A DNA stretch of 64,000 bases from Isosphaeraceae bacterium EP7 (GCA_038400315.1 CP151667.1:2739174-2803173), one strand, 5' to 3'; positions 7,940 to 17,079 are shown, counted from the stretch's first letter. Notes: generated from the sequence alone by a model not told the origin. Translations and numbers: made by a program.

Positions 7940-9486
7940 GCGACGAACGGGGCCTTCAGCTTGCGCCAGGGCTGGCCGGTGATGCGCTCGACGACCCGTG
8001 CGGCGGAGAGGACGGTGGCCATCGTCCCCTGACCCGGGAAGACGGAGTCACCCACCAGCCAGAGGCCGGGGCCGAGCGCGTTGGGGCCCACGGCCAGCAG
8101 GTTGCTGTTGCGCCTGGAGACCGGCGGCCCGCCGACGGCGCCGAGGGTCCGCCTGGTGTAGCGGCGGAAGCTGCGCGGCGAGGCGAACTCCTCATGCCGC
8201 AGGGCGCCCGGCGCATCGGGCAGGGCACGCCCCAGCGCGGCGAGCAGCCGTCCTCGATAATCGGCCTTGCGTGCGGCATAGGTGGCCGCGTCCAGGCCGT
8301 CCCAATCTTGCGGGCGGGTGTGAGTCGACAGGGTGGCGACCCGGACGGAAGGGGGGCCGTAGCCCTCGTCGCCGGGGGGCGAGAGCGAGACGAGCACGTT
8401 GTTGCCGTCGTGCGGCGGCAGGTCATACGACTGCAAGACCTGGTGGAACAGCGGCGCGTCATCCGGCACCGCGGCGGCGCCGATGGCCAGGTAGCCGGTG
8501 AACGCGCCCCAGGCCGCGCGGCTCTTGCGTTCTTGCCCGCCCAGTCGGCCGACGAGGGGCCTGGAAAGCAGCGCCGCGGCCAGGTCCACCGGCAGGTTGA
8601 AGGCGACCTGCCGCGTCTTCAGCCGATCTCGCCGCCTGGTCGTCACGACGAACCCGCCGCGCCCGGGGTCGGCCTCGACGCGATCGACGATCGTGCCCGT
8701 GCGCAGGCTTCCGCCCAGCGCGGCGAACCGGCCGCCGAGCCCCTCGGCCAGCGCCTTCATCCCGCCGACGGGCCGGGCCATGCCCAGGCGGTAGGCGTGC
8801 AGGCAGGCGGCGGCATTGGAGAACGGGACGGTCTCGGGCCCCGCCTGCGCCGTGTCTTGCAGAAGCATGGCGATGAACGCCAGGAACGGGCGGTCGCGAT
8901 GGAGGCCGAGCAGCCGCAGGACGTCGAGGACGGAGAGCGTCCAGGTCGAGGCCGCCAGCAGGCCGCGCGGGCCGAGAATCGCCAAATTGTGCGCCCAGTC
9001 GGCCGGAGATAGCGTGGGCAGCCGCGGGATGCCCCCCGCGGCGCGGAAGAGGGCCGAGCCGACGGCCTCCTGCAAACCCCAGAAGAGGCCCCGGGCCCGA
9101 TCGTGCCCCGGGAAGGCGAGCCTGGAATCGGCCAGGAAGGTGGCCGGCGGCGTGCCGATGAGCAGCCGACGATCGGGCAGGCAGACGCGATAGCCGGCGC
9201 GGGGGACGTGCTCGAAGCGGGCCCCGACGGCGGCGAGCAGGTCGCCGATCGGCTGGCCGGGCTCCAGGCCCATCAGCGCGGTGGCGCCCGCGTCGAAGGT
9301 GTAGGGGCCGCGGCTGAAGTAGCCCGCGCAGCCGCCCAGGTGGGTGTGGGCCTCAAGCAGCGCGACCCGGCATCCGGCGCTCGCGGCCAGACCCGCCGTG
9401 GCAAGCCCCCCCATGCCGGCTCCGACGACAACCAGGTCGAACTCGACCGCTTCGCCCGCCAATGGCCCGCCCTCGCCCCGATTCAC
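7936..9486 (-). CDS. FAD-dependent oxidoreductase, CrtI/CrtD (carotenoid desaturase) type
   Basis: A 516-residue flavoprotein of the phytoene desaturase superfamily. The N-terminal Rossmann fold is clear: FDLVVVGAGMGGLATAGLAA (residues 16-35), then the acidic EAH end of strand 2 and the LGGCAGYF loop. The C-terminal FAD motif is GLWLVGDSVFPGQGTMATVL. This end, with the phytoene-desaturase-like PVGGMKALAEGL region in the middle, points to CrtD/CrtO-like enzymes that act on carotenoids or similar polyprenoids. Prolycopene isomerase (CrtISO)-like or retinol-saturase-like activity is also possible. No other carotenoid gene is in the window. The start is a GTG at 9484-9486; no better-placed start precedes the Rossmann motif. 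It is a single-gene unit. Confidence 0.82.
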   Translation of the reverse strand: MNRGEGGPLAGEAVEFDLVVVGAGMGGLATAGLAASAGCRVALLEAHTHLGGCAGYFSRGPYTFDAGATALMGLEPGQPIGDLLAAVGARFEHVPRAGYRVCLPDRRLLIGTPPATFLADSRLAFPGHDRARGLFWGLQEAVGSALFRAAGGIPRLPTLSPADWAHNLAILGPRGLLAASTWTLSVLDVLRLLGLHRDRPFLAFIAMLLQDTAQAGPETVPFSNAAACLHAYRLGMARPVGGMKALAEGLGGRFAALGGSLRTGTIVDRVEADPGRGGFVVTTRRRDRLKTRQVAFNLPVDLAAALLSRPLVGRLGGQERKSRAAWGAFTGYLAIGAAAVPDDAPLFHQVLQSYDLPPHDGNNVLVSLSPPGDEGYGPPSVRVATLSTHTRPQDWDGLDAATYAARKADYRGRLLAALGRALPDAPGALRHEEFASPRSFRRYTRRTLGAVGGPPVSRRNSNLLAVGPNALGPGLWLVGDSVFPGQGTMATVLSAARVVERITGQPWRKLKAPFVA

Positions 9487-9734
9487 GACCGGCCCCCGGT
9501 AGCACGGCCCACCCGGTCATCTTGGGCGCCGGGGAGCCGGTCGGCGAGGTGCGGCCCGCCCGTGCCCGGGGATTTGTCATTCAAAAAAATGCGTGTTTGC
9601 CGATTGGGCGATCGCCGGGGGGCGGGCGTCATCGCGGGGATTCGGATGTCGCACCGGCCCCGGGTCGGGTAAGATCGTCGGGAAACCGGGCGCCCGCGGG
9701 ATGACCCGCCTGGGGATCATGGGAGTCGTTGTTG

Positions 9735-10043
9735 ATGCCTGGTTTCGTGAAGATGGCGACCCTGGACGAGCTGCCACCGGGCGGCTCCAAAGAGGTGGAG
9801 CACGACGGCCGGATTTACGCCCTGTTCAACGTCGACGGGATCATCTCGGCGATCGACGGGATCTGCCCGCACCAGGGGGGCCCCCTGGCCGACGGCCCGC
9901 TCGACGGGACGTGCGTGACCTGCCCCTGGCACGGCTGGCAGTTCGACGTGCGCACGGGCAAGTCGTCCCTGAACGGGAAGCTGAGCCTGCCGACGTTCGA
10001 GGTGAAGCTGGACGGGGCCGATGTGCTCGTCTCGGTCGCCTGA
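9735..10043 (+). CDS. Rieske [2Fe-2S] ferredoxin
   Basis: A 102-residue stand-alone Rieske protein. The two cluster-binding blocks are present: CPHQGGPLADG (Cys and His ligands) and CPWHGWQFDVRTG (Cys and His ligands), separated by the usual spacing, so the cluster should be complete. Length and layout match soluble Rieske ferredoxins of the NirD/BphF type, which pass electrons to oxygenases or reductases. The ATG at 9735 starts the conserved domain; upstream TTG codons in frame are unlikely. No partner oxygenase is adjacent, so the redox partner is not known. The downstream acetyltransferase gene follows on the same strand after 72 bases. Confidence 0.92.
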   Translation: MPGFVKMATLDELPPGGSKEVEHDGRIYALFNVDGIISAIDGICPHQGGPLADGPLDGTCVTCPWHGWQFDVRTGKSSLNGKLSLPTFEVKLDGADVLVSVA

Positions 10044-10115
10044 CGTCGCGCCACGCCTCGGACCTCGCCGCATGGTCGTCGGACGCTCCTCCCCAATCCC
10101 ACTCAAGCCCCCCGA

Positions 10116-11111
10116 GTGCCGTTGACGCGCCTGAGGACGTTCCGCAACACCGACCCGCCTCGGCTGGCGTCGCTCTGGAATCGGGGGCTACCGACGATCG
10201 CGGTGGCGCGCCCGCTGGCGGCCCACGAGTTCGACTCGCTCGTCCTGGACAAGCCGCACTTCGACCCCGCCGGGCTGCTGGTGGCCGAGGACGACGCCGG
10301 CCATGTGATCGGCTTCGCGCACGCCGGATTCGGCCCGCTGGACCCGTGCGGAGAGGTGCGCGGGCGCGACACCGAGCTGGGCGTGATGGCGATGTTCGTC
10401 GTCGACGAGGAACGGATGGACTCCGACGCCGAGGACGCCCTTTGGCTGTCGGCCGAGCAATACCTCAGATCGCGCGGGGCCACCGTGCTGTACGCGGGGG
10501 GCCAGTACCCCGTCAATCCGTTCTACTGGGGGATTTACGGCGGCAGCGAGTACGCCGGAATCCTGTCGTCGCACGTCGCGTTCCACCGGGTGGCCCTGCG
10601 CATGGGCTACGAACCGACGTCGACCACGGCCGTCCTTGAGGCCAACCTCAGCGAGCCCGAGCCCCGCGACCCGCGCGTGGCCGCCCTCCGGCGCCAGGTC
10701 CGGCTGGACGTGGACGAGGACTCCTGGCTGGACTGCTGGTGGGACGCCGCCGCCATCGGCGCCTACCGGCCGACGACCTATCGCCTCCGACCGCGCAACG
10801 ACGAGACCGAGCTCGCATCGGCCATCACCTGGGACATGGACGGCTTCTCGCGACTGGACGGCCGCACCCGGCTGGGCCTCATCGACGTCGAGGTGCCCCA
10901 CGAGCAACGCCGCAAGGGCTACGGCCGCTTCCTCGTCCGCGAGATCATGCGCGAGGCCCGCAACCGGATGATCGACATCCTCTGCGTGCAGACGACCTCG
11001 ACCAACCACCCCGCGCTCGCCCTCTACGAATCCATCGGCTTCCACCGCCTGGAAACCGCCACCCTCTACCGCCTGCCCGCCGACAAGATGGGCCGCTCGA
11101 CGCCGCACTGA
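10116..11111 (+). CDS. Tandem GNAT-family N-acetyltransferase
   Basis: A 331-residue protein with two GNAT folds in a row, the layout found in mycothiol synthase-like and other double-GNAT enzymes. The N-terminal copy (about 1-155) has the VAEDDAGHVIGFAHAGF strand pair and an ELGVMAMFV strand, but its acetyl-CoA loop is weak. The C-terminal copy (about 175-325) has the clear acetyl-CoA signature DVEVPHEQRRKGYGRFLV, followed by the NHPALALYESIGF motif. So only the second half is likely to be catalytic. The acceptor substrate cannot be told from sequence. GTG at 10116 is taken as start; TTG at 10122 is an alternative. Transcribed with or after the Rieske gene. Confidence 0.85.
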   Translation: MPLTRLRTFRNTDPPRLASLWNRGLPTIAVARPLAAHEFDSLVLDKPHFDPAGLLVAEDDAGHVIGFAHAGFGPLDPCGEVRGRDTELGVMAMFVVDEERMDSDAEDALWLSAEQYLRSRGATVLYAGGQYPVNPFYWGIYGGSEYAGILSSHVAFHRVALRMGYEPTSTTAVLEANLSEPEPRDPRVAALRRQVRLDVDEDSWLDCWWDAAAIGAYRPTTYRLRPRNDETELASAITWDMDGFSRLDGRTRLGLIDVEVPHEQRRKGYGRFLVREIMREARNRMIDILCVQTTSTNHPALALYESIGFHRLETATLYRLPADKMGRSTPH

Positions 11112-11199
11112 GCGGTTCGGCGGAGGGTCACGCCAGCTCGCGCAAACGACACGTTTTCACGACGTCTCGACCGCCCGGGATGGATCGGTGAACCAGATC

Positions 11200-11241
11200 G
11201 GCACGCCCGCGTTGCGGGGCCCTGACATCCGGGGGCGTGCC
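11200..11241. terminator. Hairpin between convergent genes
   Basis: Perfect 9-bp arms GGCACGCCC (11200-11208) and GGGCGTGCC (11233-11241) with a 24-base GC-rich loop, in the 168-base space between the acetyltransferase and M56-peptidase stops. No U-tract. The rest of this space shows nothing else. Confidence 0.45.
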
Positions 11242-11279
11242 GTCGTGGATGGTTCCTCACGCATCGAGCCCGGCGAACC

Positions 11280-13538
11280 CTAGGGCTTCGGGACCTTCGG
11301 TCGGTTGATGACGGGCCGGTCCCGGACCTTGCCCGCGTTGCCCTCGGTCTCCAGCATCAAGGCCAGGACGGGCTCGAACATCAAGGCCAGGTCGGCGAGC
11401 GTCCCGAACCCCTCGGCCTGGAGGCCGATGGAGGGGCCCTCGGCCCGGATGCGGAGGTTTGCCAGGAACGATGTCGCCATGCGGCGAGCCAGTTCGACCG
11501 ACCGGAAATCCGGCGTGCCCGGCGGCGATGCGGGTTCGGCCTTCTCGACCTTCGCCTTGGCCAGCGTCAGGAGCGAATCGATGGCCCGGGTGACTGCCGA
11601 CGACGCACCGCCGTCGACGCAACTCGCGGCGGCACGGAAGGCCATGGAGTCGTGTTCGTCGACGCTGAAGATCCAGCGGTCGACTCCCTTGAGCAGCGAG
11701 AGGACCAGCGCGTCATCGGGCCTTCCCAGGTCGTAGCTCTTTCCCAGGGCGCCGCCCTGGTTGTCGAGGACGACGGCCAGCAGGCCGCGGCAGGCACGCT
11801 CCCAGTCGGCACTGAGCAGAGAGGCGGATTTCGAAGGCCCGCCGCGATTGACCAAGGCGCGGATCTCCGCCTCGTCGTCGACGACGGTGGTCCGGTCATC
11901 GGGCAGATAGATGCAGATGTCCCAGTTGCCAGCGCTCTGCGGCGGCCCGGTCAATTTGTAGTAAATGCGACCGCTCTCGCGAACCTCTTCGAGGTTGCAA
12001 TGCCACTGGCGGAGGAACCGGGGCCAGTCGAAGGGGGCGGCGGTGCGAATGGTCATCCCGCGTAACTCGAGCCTGTGAAGCGGGGCTTCCTGCTGGACGC
12101 CCCCCGGGCCGAAGCCGACGCCTCGGCCGAAGCCGACGCCGCAGGTGACCCACTCAACGTCCTCGAAGCCGAGCCTCAGGAAGCCGGGTGCGGACGTGTC
12201 GACCTTGAGCGATCCGGAGAGAATGGCAAGCTCGGAATTGAACCAGTCCGAGATCAAGGGAAAGGGGAAGGGCCGGGCCTTCCTCGCCAGGCGGAGCGCC
12301 GCGGCGGGGCGAAAAGCGATCAGGCCGGCCATCCCTTTGCGGGCGTGGGGCGTGTTGAACGGGGTCTCGGTCGTGGGCAAGGCCGGCGGGCCGGGCTCCG
12401 CCGATGCCAGGACTGGCGCGGGGGCCTCGTCGTCCGCGGCGCGTGCGGGGCCGCGGAGCATCGCCGGGCCAATCGTCAGGCCGAGCAGGGCGAGGGCCGT
12501 GGTGAGGCGCCAGGCGCCCGAAGAGGGCCGTTGGCCTGTTCCCGTTTCGTTCTGATCTCGCAGCATCGTGATCCTCCTGATCAGGGTCCCGCGGCCCGGG
12601 AGGAACGCCCTCGCCGGCCAGCTTGGGGACCGTCCATCTTGCTTCAGGGCCAGGCTCGACAGCGCCAGCAGGTACGTCACCCGCCCGCCAGCGAACCGGG
12701 CGCCCAGGGCGTCGGCCGCCTGCTCCTGCTGGAGCTGGAGCCGGCCGGCGAGCCAGCGCACCAGCGGGTGGTACGCATTCAGGACCACGGCGAGCCTGGC
12801 GACCAGGCCCGCCACATAGTCGTCCCTGAGGATGTGCGCCAGCTCATGCGCCAGCACTGCGCGTCGCTCGGGCGCGTCCCAGGTCCGCCAGTCGTCCGGG
12901 AGCAGAATTACCGGTCGCCGCCATCCCGCCGTGGCCGGCGTAGTCAGTTCGGCCACCTCTCGCAGCTCGACGGCCGGGCGACAGTCCATGGTTCGGCGTA
13001 ACTCGTCGAGAAGGCGGGATAGCCCGGGATCGTCGACCGGTCGCCCGCGGAGCCGGCAGATCCGGATGGCCCAGAGGCCGCCGACGAGCCGGAGGAGGCC
13101 GAAGCCGGTTGCGGCCAGTGCGAATATTGCGACCACGCCACCCCAGGGCCTGAACCTGGCCGCGGGCTCCGCAACGCCCCGATCGATGCGGGCCCAGGCC
13201 CGCCGCAGGCCCGAGAGATCCCAGCCGGCTTCGGCGGCCGTGGGAGCAACTGCGTCGGGGCCATTGGTGGCGATGGCGTCGTCCCGCGGGTCGACCGAGG
13301 TTGATTTTGGGGCCACCGCCACGGACGCGTGCCCGGTGGAGATCGCGGCGAAATGGCGGTCGACGCCGATCAGGCCGCTGAGGCTCAGGGCGACGACCAG
13401 GGCGAGCGTCAGGGTCGCGACCCAGGCGCCTTGGGCCGGGCCTCGCCGCGAGGCGATCCCATGCAGGGCCAGTGCGGGGACGCCCAGGAAGGTGACCTGC
13501 GCGGCGATCCAGGCGAGCGTGATGCCGAGGTCGTTCAT
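11280..13538 (-). CDS. BlaR1/MecR1-type M56 metallopeptidase sensor
   Basis: A 752-residue membrane protein whose first 290 residues form an M56 (BlaR1/MecR1) peptidase domain: N-terminal transmembrane helices, the zinc motif HELAH at 231-235 and the third-ligand region QEQAADA (Glu272). A further transmembrane segment near WRLTTALALLGLTIGP leads to a long extracytoplasmic region of about 380 residues with no penicillin-binding-like sensor motif. It contains a Gly-rich patch (CGVGFGRGVGFGPGG) and mixed helix/strand blocks that I cannot assign. By family logic a signal sensed outside triggers cleavage of the BlaI-type repressor encoded just upstream. Its ATG (13536-13538) overlaps the repressor's stop by four bases (ATGA), so the two are translationally coupled. 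Confidence 0.85.
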   Translation of the reverse strand: MNDLGITLAWIAAQVTFLGVPALALHGIASRRGPAQGAWVATLTLALVVALSLSGLIGVDRHFAAISTGHASVAVAPKSTSVDPRDDAIATNGPDAVAPTAAEAGWDLSGLRRAWARIDRGVAEPAARFRPWGGVVAIFALAATGFGLLRLVGGLWAIRICRLRGRPVDDPGLSRLLDELRRTMDCRPAVELREVAELTTPATAGWRRPVILLPDDWRTWDAPERRAVLAHELAHILRDDYVAGLVARLAVVLNAYHPLVRWLAGRLQLQQEQAADALGARFAGGRVTYLLALSSLALKQDGRSPSWPARAFLPGRGTLIRRITMLRDQNETGTGQRPSSGAWRLTTALALLGLTIGPAMLRGPARAADDEAPAPVLASAEPGPPALPTTETPFNTPHARKGMAGLIAFRPAAALRLARKARPFPFPLISDWFNSELAILSGSLKVDTSAPGFLRLGFEDVEWVTCGVGFGRGVGFGPGGVQQEAPLHRLELRGMTIRTAAPFDWPRFLRQWHCNLEEVRESGRIYYKLTGPPQSAGNWDICIYLPDDRTTVVDDEAEIRALVNRGGPSKSASLLSADWERACRGLLAVVLDNQGGALGKSYDLGRPDDALVLSLLKGVDRWIFSVDEHDSMAFRAAASCVDGGASSAVTRAIDSLLTLAKAKVEKAEPASPPGTPDFRSVELARRMATSFLANLRIRAEGPSIGLQAEGFGTLADLALMFEPVLALMLETEGNAGKVRDRPVINRPKVPKP

Positions 13539-13918
13539 CGGTCCTGCCCCTCCAGGATCCGCACGAGCATCGCACGCTCCTCGGCCGTCAGCTTGCGCTG
13601 GTCGACGAGCCGGCGAAGCAGCTGGGCACGCGATCCGCGGAAGACACGCTGGACGAGGTCGCCCAGGAGCCGGCCCGAGACGTCCTCGTACGACCTTTCG
13701 GCCCGGTAGCGGAAGGGACGCTCGCCGTTGAGCTGGCTCAGGAACCCCTTCTCCTGGAGGGCCCTGACGAGGTTGGCGATCGTCGTGTAGGTGCGGACCA
13801 GGCCCGTCGCCTCGAGCCGGTCACGCGCCTCGGCGGCCGTGGCCTCGGCCTGCGACCAGAAGACGTGCATGACTTCCAGCTCGCGATCGGTCAGATCCTT
13901 CGCAGGCGGACGTCCCAT
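13535..13918 (-). CDS. BlaI/MecI/CopY-family transcriptional repressor
   Basis: A 127-residue winged-helix repressor of the BlaI/MecI/CopY (penicillinase repressor) family. Seen: LTDRELEVMHVFWSQAEATA at residues 9-28 and the recognition-helix region RTYTTIANLVRALQEKGFL at 43-61, then the wing and a C-terminal dimerisation helix pair. A protease cut between the DNA-binding and dimer domains is how such proteins are usually inactivated, and the M56 peptidase for this is encoded next, overlapping by ATGA. Such pairs are frequent in planctomycetes and need not concern beta-lactams; the signal is unknown. It probably represses its own operon through the palindrome just upstream. Confidence 0.92.
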   Translation of the reverse strand: MGRPPAKDLTDRELEVMHVFWSQAEATAAEARDRLEATGLVRTYTTIANLVRALQEKGFLSQLNGERPFRYRAERSYEDVSGRLLGDLVQRVFRGSRAQLLRRLVDQRKLTAEERAMLVRILEGQDR

Positions 13919-13940
13919 GGCGGGCCCTCCCTTGGCCGCT

Positions 13941-13970
13941 CAAATTTCATTCTCCAAATTTGGTTTTCAT
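13941..13970. promoter_or_regulatory. Candidate BlaI operator upstream of the repressor gene
   Basis: A sharply A+T-rich patch in GC-rich DNA, with the perfect 10-bp palindrome CCAAATTTGG at 13954-13963 and a second AAATTT at 13942-13947. It lies about 36 bases upstream of the repressor start, where an autoregulatory operator would be expected. Inferred from position and symmetry only. Confidence 0.45.
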
Positions 13971-14161
13971 AACTTAGCGGGCATGGCACGCATGTCAATG
14001 CAAAAAATAACCCGCGACGAGCCGGAAGTCTGCCGACTCCGGCGTTGTCGACCTGGAGACGAGTCACGGCCGTGCCGGCCCCGAGACTCCGAGGATCGAA
14101 CGGGCTCGATCCCACCGGGACGGACGATCAGATGCCGATCACGCGCCGAGGAGGGCCCGGA

Positions 14162-15310
14162 TCAGCCTTCTTCCAGGGGCTGGCCGAAGTAGAGCTTCAT
14201 GTAGCTCTCGTAGCGGCCGGCATGGATGAGGCCCAGGTGGACGGCGTCCTTGACGGCGCAGTCGGACTCGTGGGTGTGGGAGCAGTCGGGGTATTTGCAC
14301 TTGGGGATGAAGGGGCGGAACTCGACGAAGTAGGCCTCGACATCGGCCTGCTCGACGCCCCAGAGCTCGAACTGGCGCAGGCCGGGGGTGTCGACGACGA
14401 AGCCGCCGGATTCGAGGCGGATCAGCTCGGAGTTGCTGGTCGTGTGCTTCCCCTTGCCGGTCCACTCGGCCACCTCGCCGATGCGCAGGTTCAGGCCGGG
14501 CTGCACGGCGTTCAGGAGCGAGCTCTTGCCGACGCCGCTCTGGCCCGAGAAGGCGGTGGTCCCCTCCTTGAAGAAGGAACGCAGGCGGTCGATGCCCCGG
14601 CCGTCGGCGGCGGAGGTGATGAGGGTCTCGTAGCCGAGCTGAGTGTAGAGGCCGACGATCCACTGGAAGTCGACGACGTCGACGAGGTCGGCCTTGTTCA
14701 GGATGATGATCGGCTGGACGCGGCCGATCTCCGCCGAGATCAGGTAGCGGTCGATGAGCGGGAGCTTCAGGCCCGGCTCGTCGAAGGCCGAGACGATCAG
14801 GATGCGGTCGACGTTGGAGACGAGCACGTGCTTGTGCTTGCGGTACCCGCGCGAGATGGTCCGGGTGCGGGCGTCGATCTTCTCGACCATCCCCTCGCCG
14901 TTGGGCTCGGGCCTGAACCAGACGCGGTCGCCGACGGCGATGACGTTGCGGCCGTCGATGGCCATCGTCTTGAGGATGCGCCTGACGTTGCAGCGGTAGC
15001 GGTCGCCGTCGTCGGCCTCGACCACCGAGATGAGCCCGTGGACGCGGATGACGCGGCCGTGCAGGCACTCGGTGAGGTCAACCGAGATGAGCGACCCCTG
15101 GTCGTCGCCGGCGTCGGCCCGCTCCTTGTCGGTCCCCTCGGTGACGATGGTGCGCTTGCGCGAGAGGTCTCCCTTGGCGCGCACGCGCTCGGCCGAGGCG
15201 TGGTCGAGCCGCACCTGGTTGTCGTTGCGAAAGTCTTCGGTCAGGTTATTGTCGCGGGTCCGCTTCTGGCGGTTCTTCTTGAAGCTGACCCGGATTTTCT
15301 TCTTGGCCAA
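14162..15310 (-). CDS. rsgA: Ribosome small-subunit-dependent GTPase A
   Basis: A 382-residue circularly permuted GTPase (YjeQ/EngC family) that helps late maturation of the 30S subunit. Domains in order: a basic N-terminal extension, an OB-fold (about 80-155, RYRCNVRRILK and VGDRVWF), then the GTPase motifs in permuted order: G4 IILNKADL, G5-like TSAADGRG, G1 GQSGVGKSSLLN, G2-region TT in GKGKHTTSN, and G3 DTPGLRQFEL. The C-terminal zinc finger is present with CKYPDCSHTHESDC. All expected residues are there, so it should be active. The Lys/Arg-rich N-terminus (KKKIRVSFKKNRQKR) suits rRNA contact. The start is the ATG at 15308-15310. Single-gene unit. Confidence 0.97.
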   Translation of the reverse strand: MAKKKIRVSFKKNRQKRTRDNNLTEDFRNDNQVRLDHASAERVRAKGDLSRKRTIVTEGTDKERADAGDDQGSLISVDLTECLHGRVIRVHGLISVVEADDGDRYRCNVRRILKTMAIDGRNVIAVGDRVWFRPEPNGEGMVEKIDARTRTISRGYRKHKHVLVSNVDRILIVSAFDEPGLKLPLIDRYLISAEIGRVQPIIILNKADLVDVVDFQWIVGLYTQLGYETLITSAADGRGIDRLRSFFKEGTTAFSGQSGVGKSSLLNAVQPGLNLRIGEVAEWTGKGKHTTSNSELIRLESGGFVVDTPGLRQFELWGVEQADVEAYFVEFRPFIPKCKYPDCSHTHESDCAVKDAVHLGLIHAGRYESYMKLYFGQPLEEG

Positions 15311-15434
15311 GCGCGTGCGACCTCGGGCGTTGGGATCTCGGGCGGCGCCCCTGCCTGCCGGCGCCTCGACTCAAGGCTAAGGCCCGGAGGGCTCGTGCGT
15401 CAATCAAGATGGCCCGTGACAGGGCCCGGCCGCC

Positions 15435-16133
15435 TCACCAGAACCGGTAGGCGCCCGACCAGAGGACGTAGATGCCAAGCGTCAGGTTCGCGATCGCGTG
15501 GCTGGCCACGCAGGCCGACAGGCTCCCCGTCCACTTTAAGAGCCAGGCCCAGGCCAGGCCCGTGAGCAGCGCGGGAAGCCACTCGGGATGCGCCAGGGCG
15601 AACGCCACCGAGCTGACCCCGGCCCCGAGCGGCGTGACCAGGCCGACGGGGACCTTCTCGAAGTCCTGGTCGATCACCCAGCGCACCAGGAACGACCGCC
15701 AGAACAATTCCTCGATCAGCGGGACCACCGCGACCAGCCCCAGGAACCGGACGGCCAGGAACGCATACCGGCCCGGGGCCGAGGAGATGGACTTGGGGTC
15801 GAAGCCCGCCCGATTGCCCGAGAGCGACCCGAACGTCGGATACTTCCCATCCAGGCCGACCCAGACCGCGATCACAAGCACCCCGAGCGCCGCTGCCACG
15901 AGCCAGCCGAGCGGGCCCGGCAGCGGCTTCAGGTCGCGCCAGGCCGACCGGCAGAGCCAGGCGACCGCGATGACCACGGCGAGCTTGGCGGTGTAGGCCA
16001 GCGGGTAGGCGGCCGGCGGCACGTAGCCCTCCAGCGACGTGAGCGAGAGGAACGCGATAATCGGCGACAGGTGGGCCCAGGGGGGCTGGGTGATCGCCGG
16101 GAAGCGGGAGGGTTCCGGGGTCGGGTCGGTCAT
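15435..16133 (-). CDS. CPBP/CAAX-protease-related membrane protease
   Basis: A 232-residue integral membrane protein of the CPBP (Abi/CAAX-like) intramembrane glutamic protease family, with about seven hydrophobic segments. The catalytic signatures are all seen: EELFWRSFLVRW (EExxxR), then FALAHPEWLPAL (FxxxH), then a terminal SHAIANL. The layout fits the CAAX prenyl protease-related group often found near exosortase systems, but no exosortase gene is in the window. The ATG at 16131-16133 is preferred because GGTGG lies nine bases before it; an in-frame ATG at 16140-16142 adds three residues. Substrate unknown. Confidence 0.85.
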   Translation of the reverse strand: MTDPTPEPSRFPAITQPPWAHLSPIIAFLSLTSLEGYVPPAAYPLAYTAKLAVVIAVAWLCRSAWRDLKPLPGPLGWLVAAALGVLVIAVWVGLDGKYPTFGSLSGNRAGFDPKSISSAPGRYAFLAVRFLGLVAVVPLIEELFWRSFLVRWVIDQDFEKVPVGLVTPLGAGVSSVAFALAHPEWLPALLTGLAWAWLLKWTGSLSACVASHAIANLTLGIYVLWSGAYRFW

Positions 16134-16206
16134 GCGGATCATCCACCGGGATCGGGATCAGTTCGATGGCATGACCCGGATCATGCCACAACGGGGACGG
16201 CACATC

Positions 16207-17079
16207 TCAGACTCGAGGCTGCTTCTCGAGGTGTTTTTCGATCCGATCGTGAGCGGCATTGATCTCGCTCATCCTCGTCTGCTCGGCCCCGTCCCGACCC
16301 GGATTGTGCGCGAGCCGGTCGGGGTGCCAGACCTGCACGAGGGCGATGTAGGCCGACCGGATTTCCTCCCGCGTCGCCATCCTCTTGAGCCCCAGGACTT
16401 TGAGGTCCTCCCGGAACCGAGCCTCCTCGGCCTCTCGCTTCAGCCGCTCCCGATCGTCCTCCTCGCGATCCGCGTCCCCGCCCGGTGGGAGATAGCTCCG
16501 CGAGCCGGGACGGGCATTGATGGTCCCGGCGAGATGAATATCGGAGAGGAAATCGACGTAATTCCTGACTTTTTCGGCCCGAGTCCGTCGCCGCGGCCAC
16601 TCGAAGGTGACCCGGCGATGCGGCGGGACGAACGTGAGCAGCCAGACGGCGCCGGGCGACCCGATCAGGCCGAGTTTAAGGGCGTAGAACCACCATTGCG
16701 TCGCCTGCGAGGAAGTGACCCCCGAGAGGAATCCCGGGATTTCCCCGTCGTGAGACGGGTCGCTGAACCAATCGATCGTCATCGCGGAACAGGCGTACCA
16801 GGAGACCGCGAACGTCAGGCCAGTCAGGAGCTGCGTGACCTGACGATCGATGCGGCGGTGTGTGAAGAGCAAGGCGACGAGGCCCGAGAGCCAGAGGCCC
16901 AGGGCCGAGGCCGTCCCGACGTCGAACCTCGGGGCGGCATGAGGCGACGATGGGCGTGCCCACAGGAACATCAACCATTCCGCGCCGAAGAAGGCCAGGC
17001 ACGACGCGAGGTACCAGGCGACGACGACGGCCGCTCCGGAGAGGAACCGCGTCTGCCTGGAGGAGATCCGGATCGCCAT
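16207..17079 (-). CDS. Membrane protein with C-terminal J domain (copy 1)
   Basis: A 290-residue protein: two N-terminal hydrophobic helices (about 12-33 and 53-70), two more (around LLTGLTFAVSWYACSAM and KLGLIGSPGAVWLLTF), an Arg-rich cytoplasmic linker, and a C-terminal J domain. The J domain runs from about residue 225 (LKVLGLKRMATREEIRSAY) through the hallmark HPD in LVQVWHPDRLAH to EINAAHDRIEKHL. J domains activate DnaK-type Hsp70 proteins, so this should recruit Hsp70 to the membrane. It is a tandem paralogue of the next gene upstream (17419-18306), with the same length and topology. Start: the ATG at 17077-17079, supported by alignment with the paralogue (both have RxLSGAA and WYLAS at the same place). 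Confidence 0.85.
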   Translation of the reverse strand: MAIRISSRQTRFLSGAAVVVAWYLASCLAFFGAEWLMFLWARPSSPHAAPRFDVGTASALGLWLSGLVALLFTHRRIDRQVTQLLTGLTFAVSWYACSAMTIDWFSDPSHDGEIPGFLSGVTSSQATQWWFYALKLGLIGSPGAVWLLTFVPPHRRVTFEWPRRRTRAEKVRNYVDFLSDIHLAGTINARPGSRSYLPPGGDADREEDDRERLKREAEEARFREDLKVLGLKRMATREEIRSAYIALVQVWHPDRLAHNPGRDGAEQTRMSEINAAHDRIEKHLEKQPRV

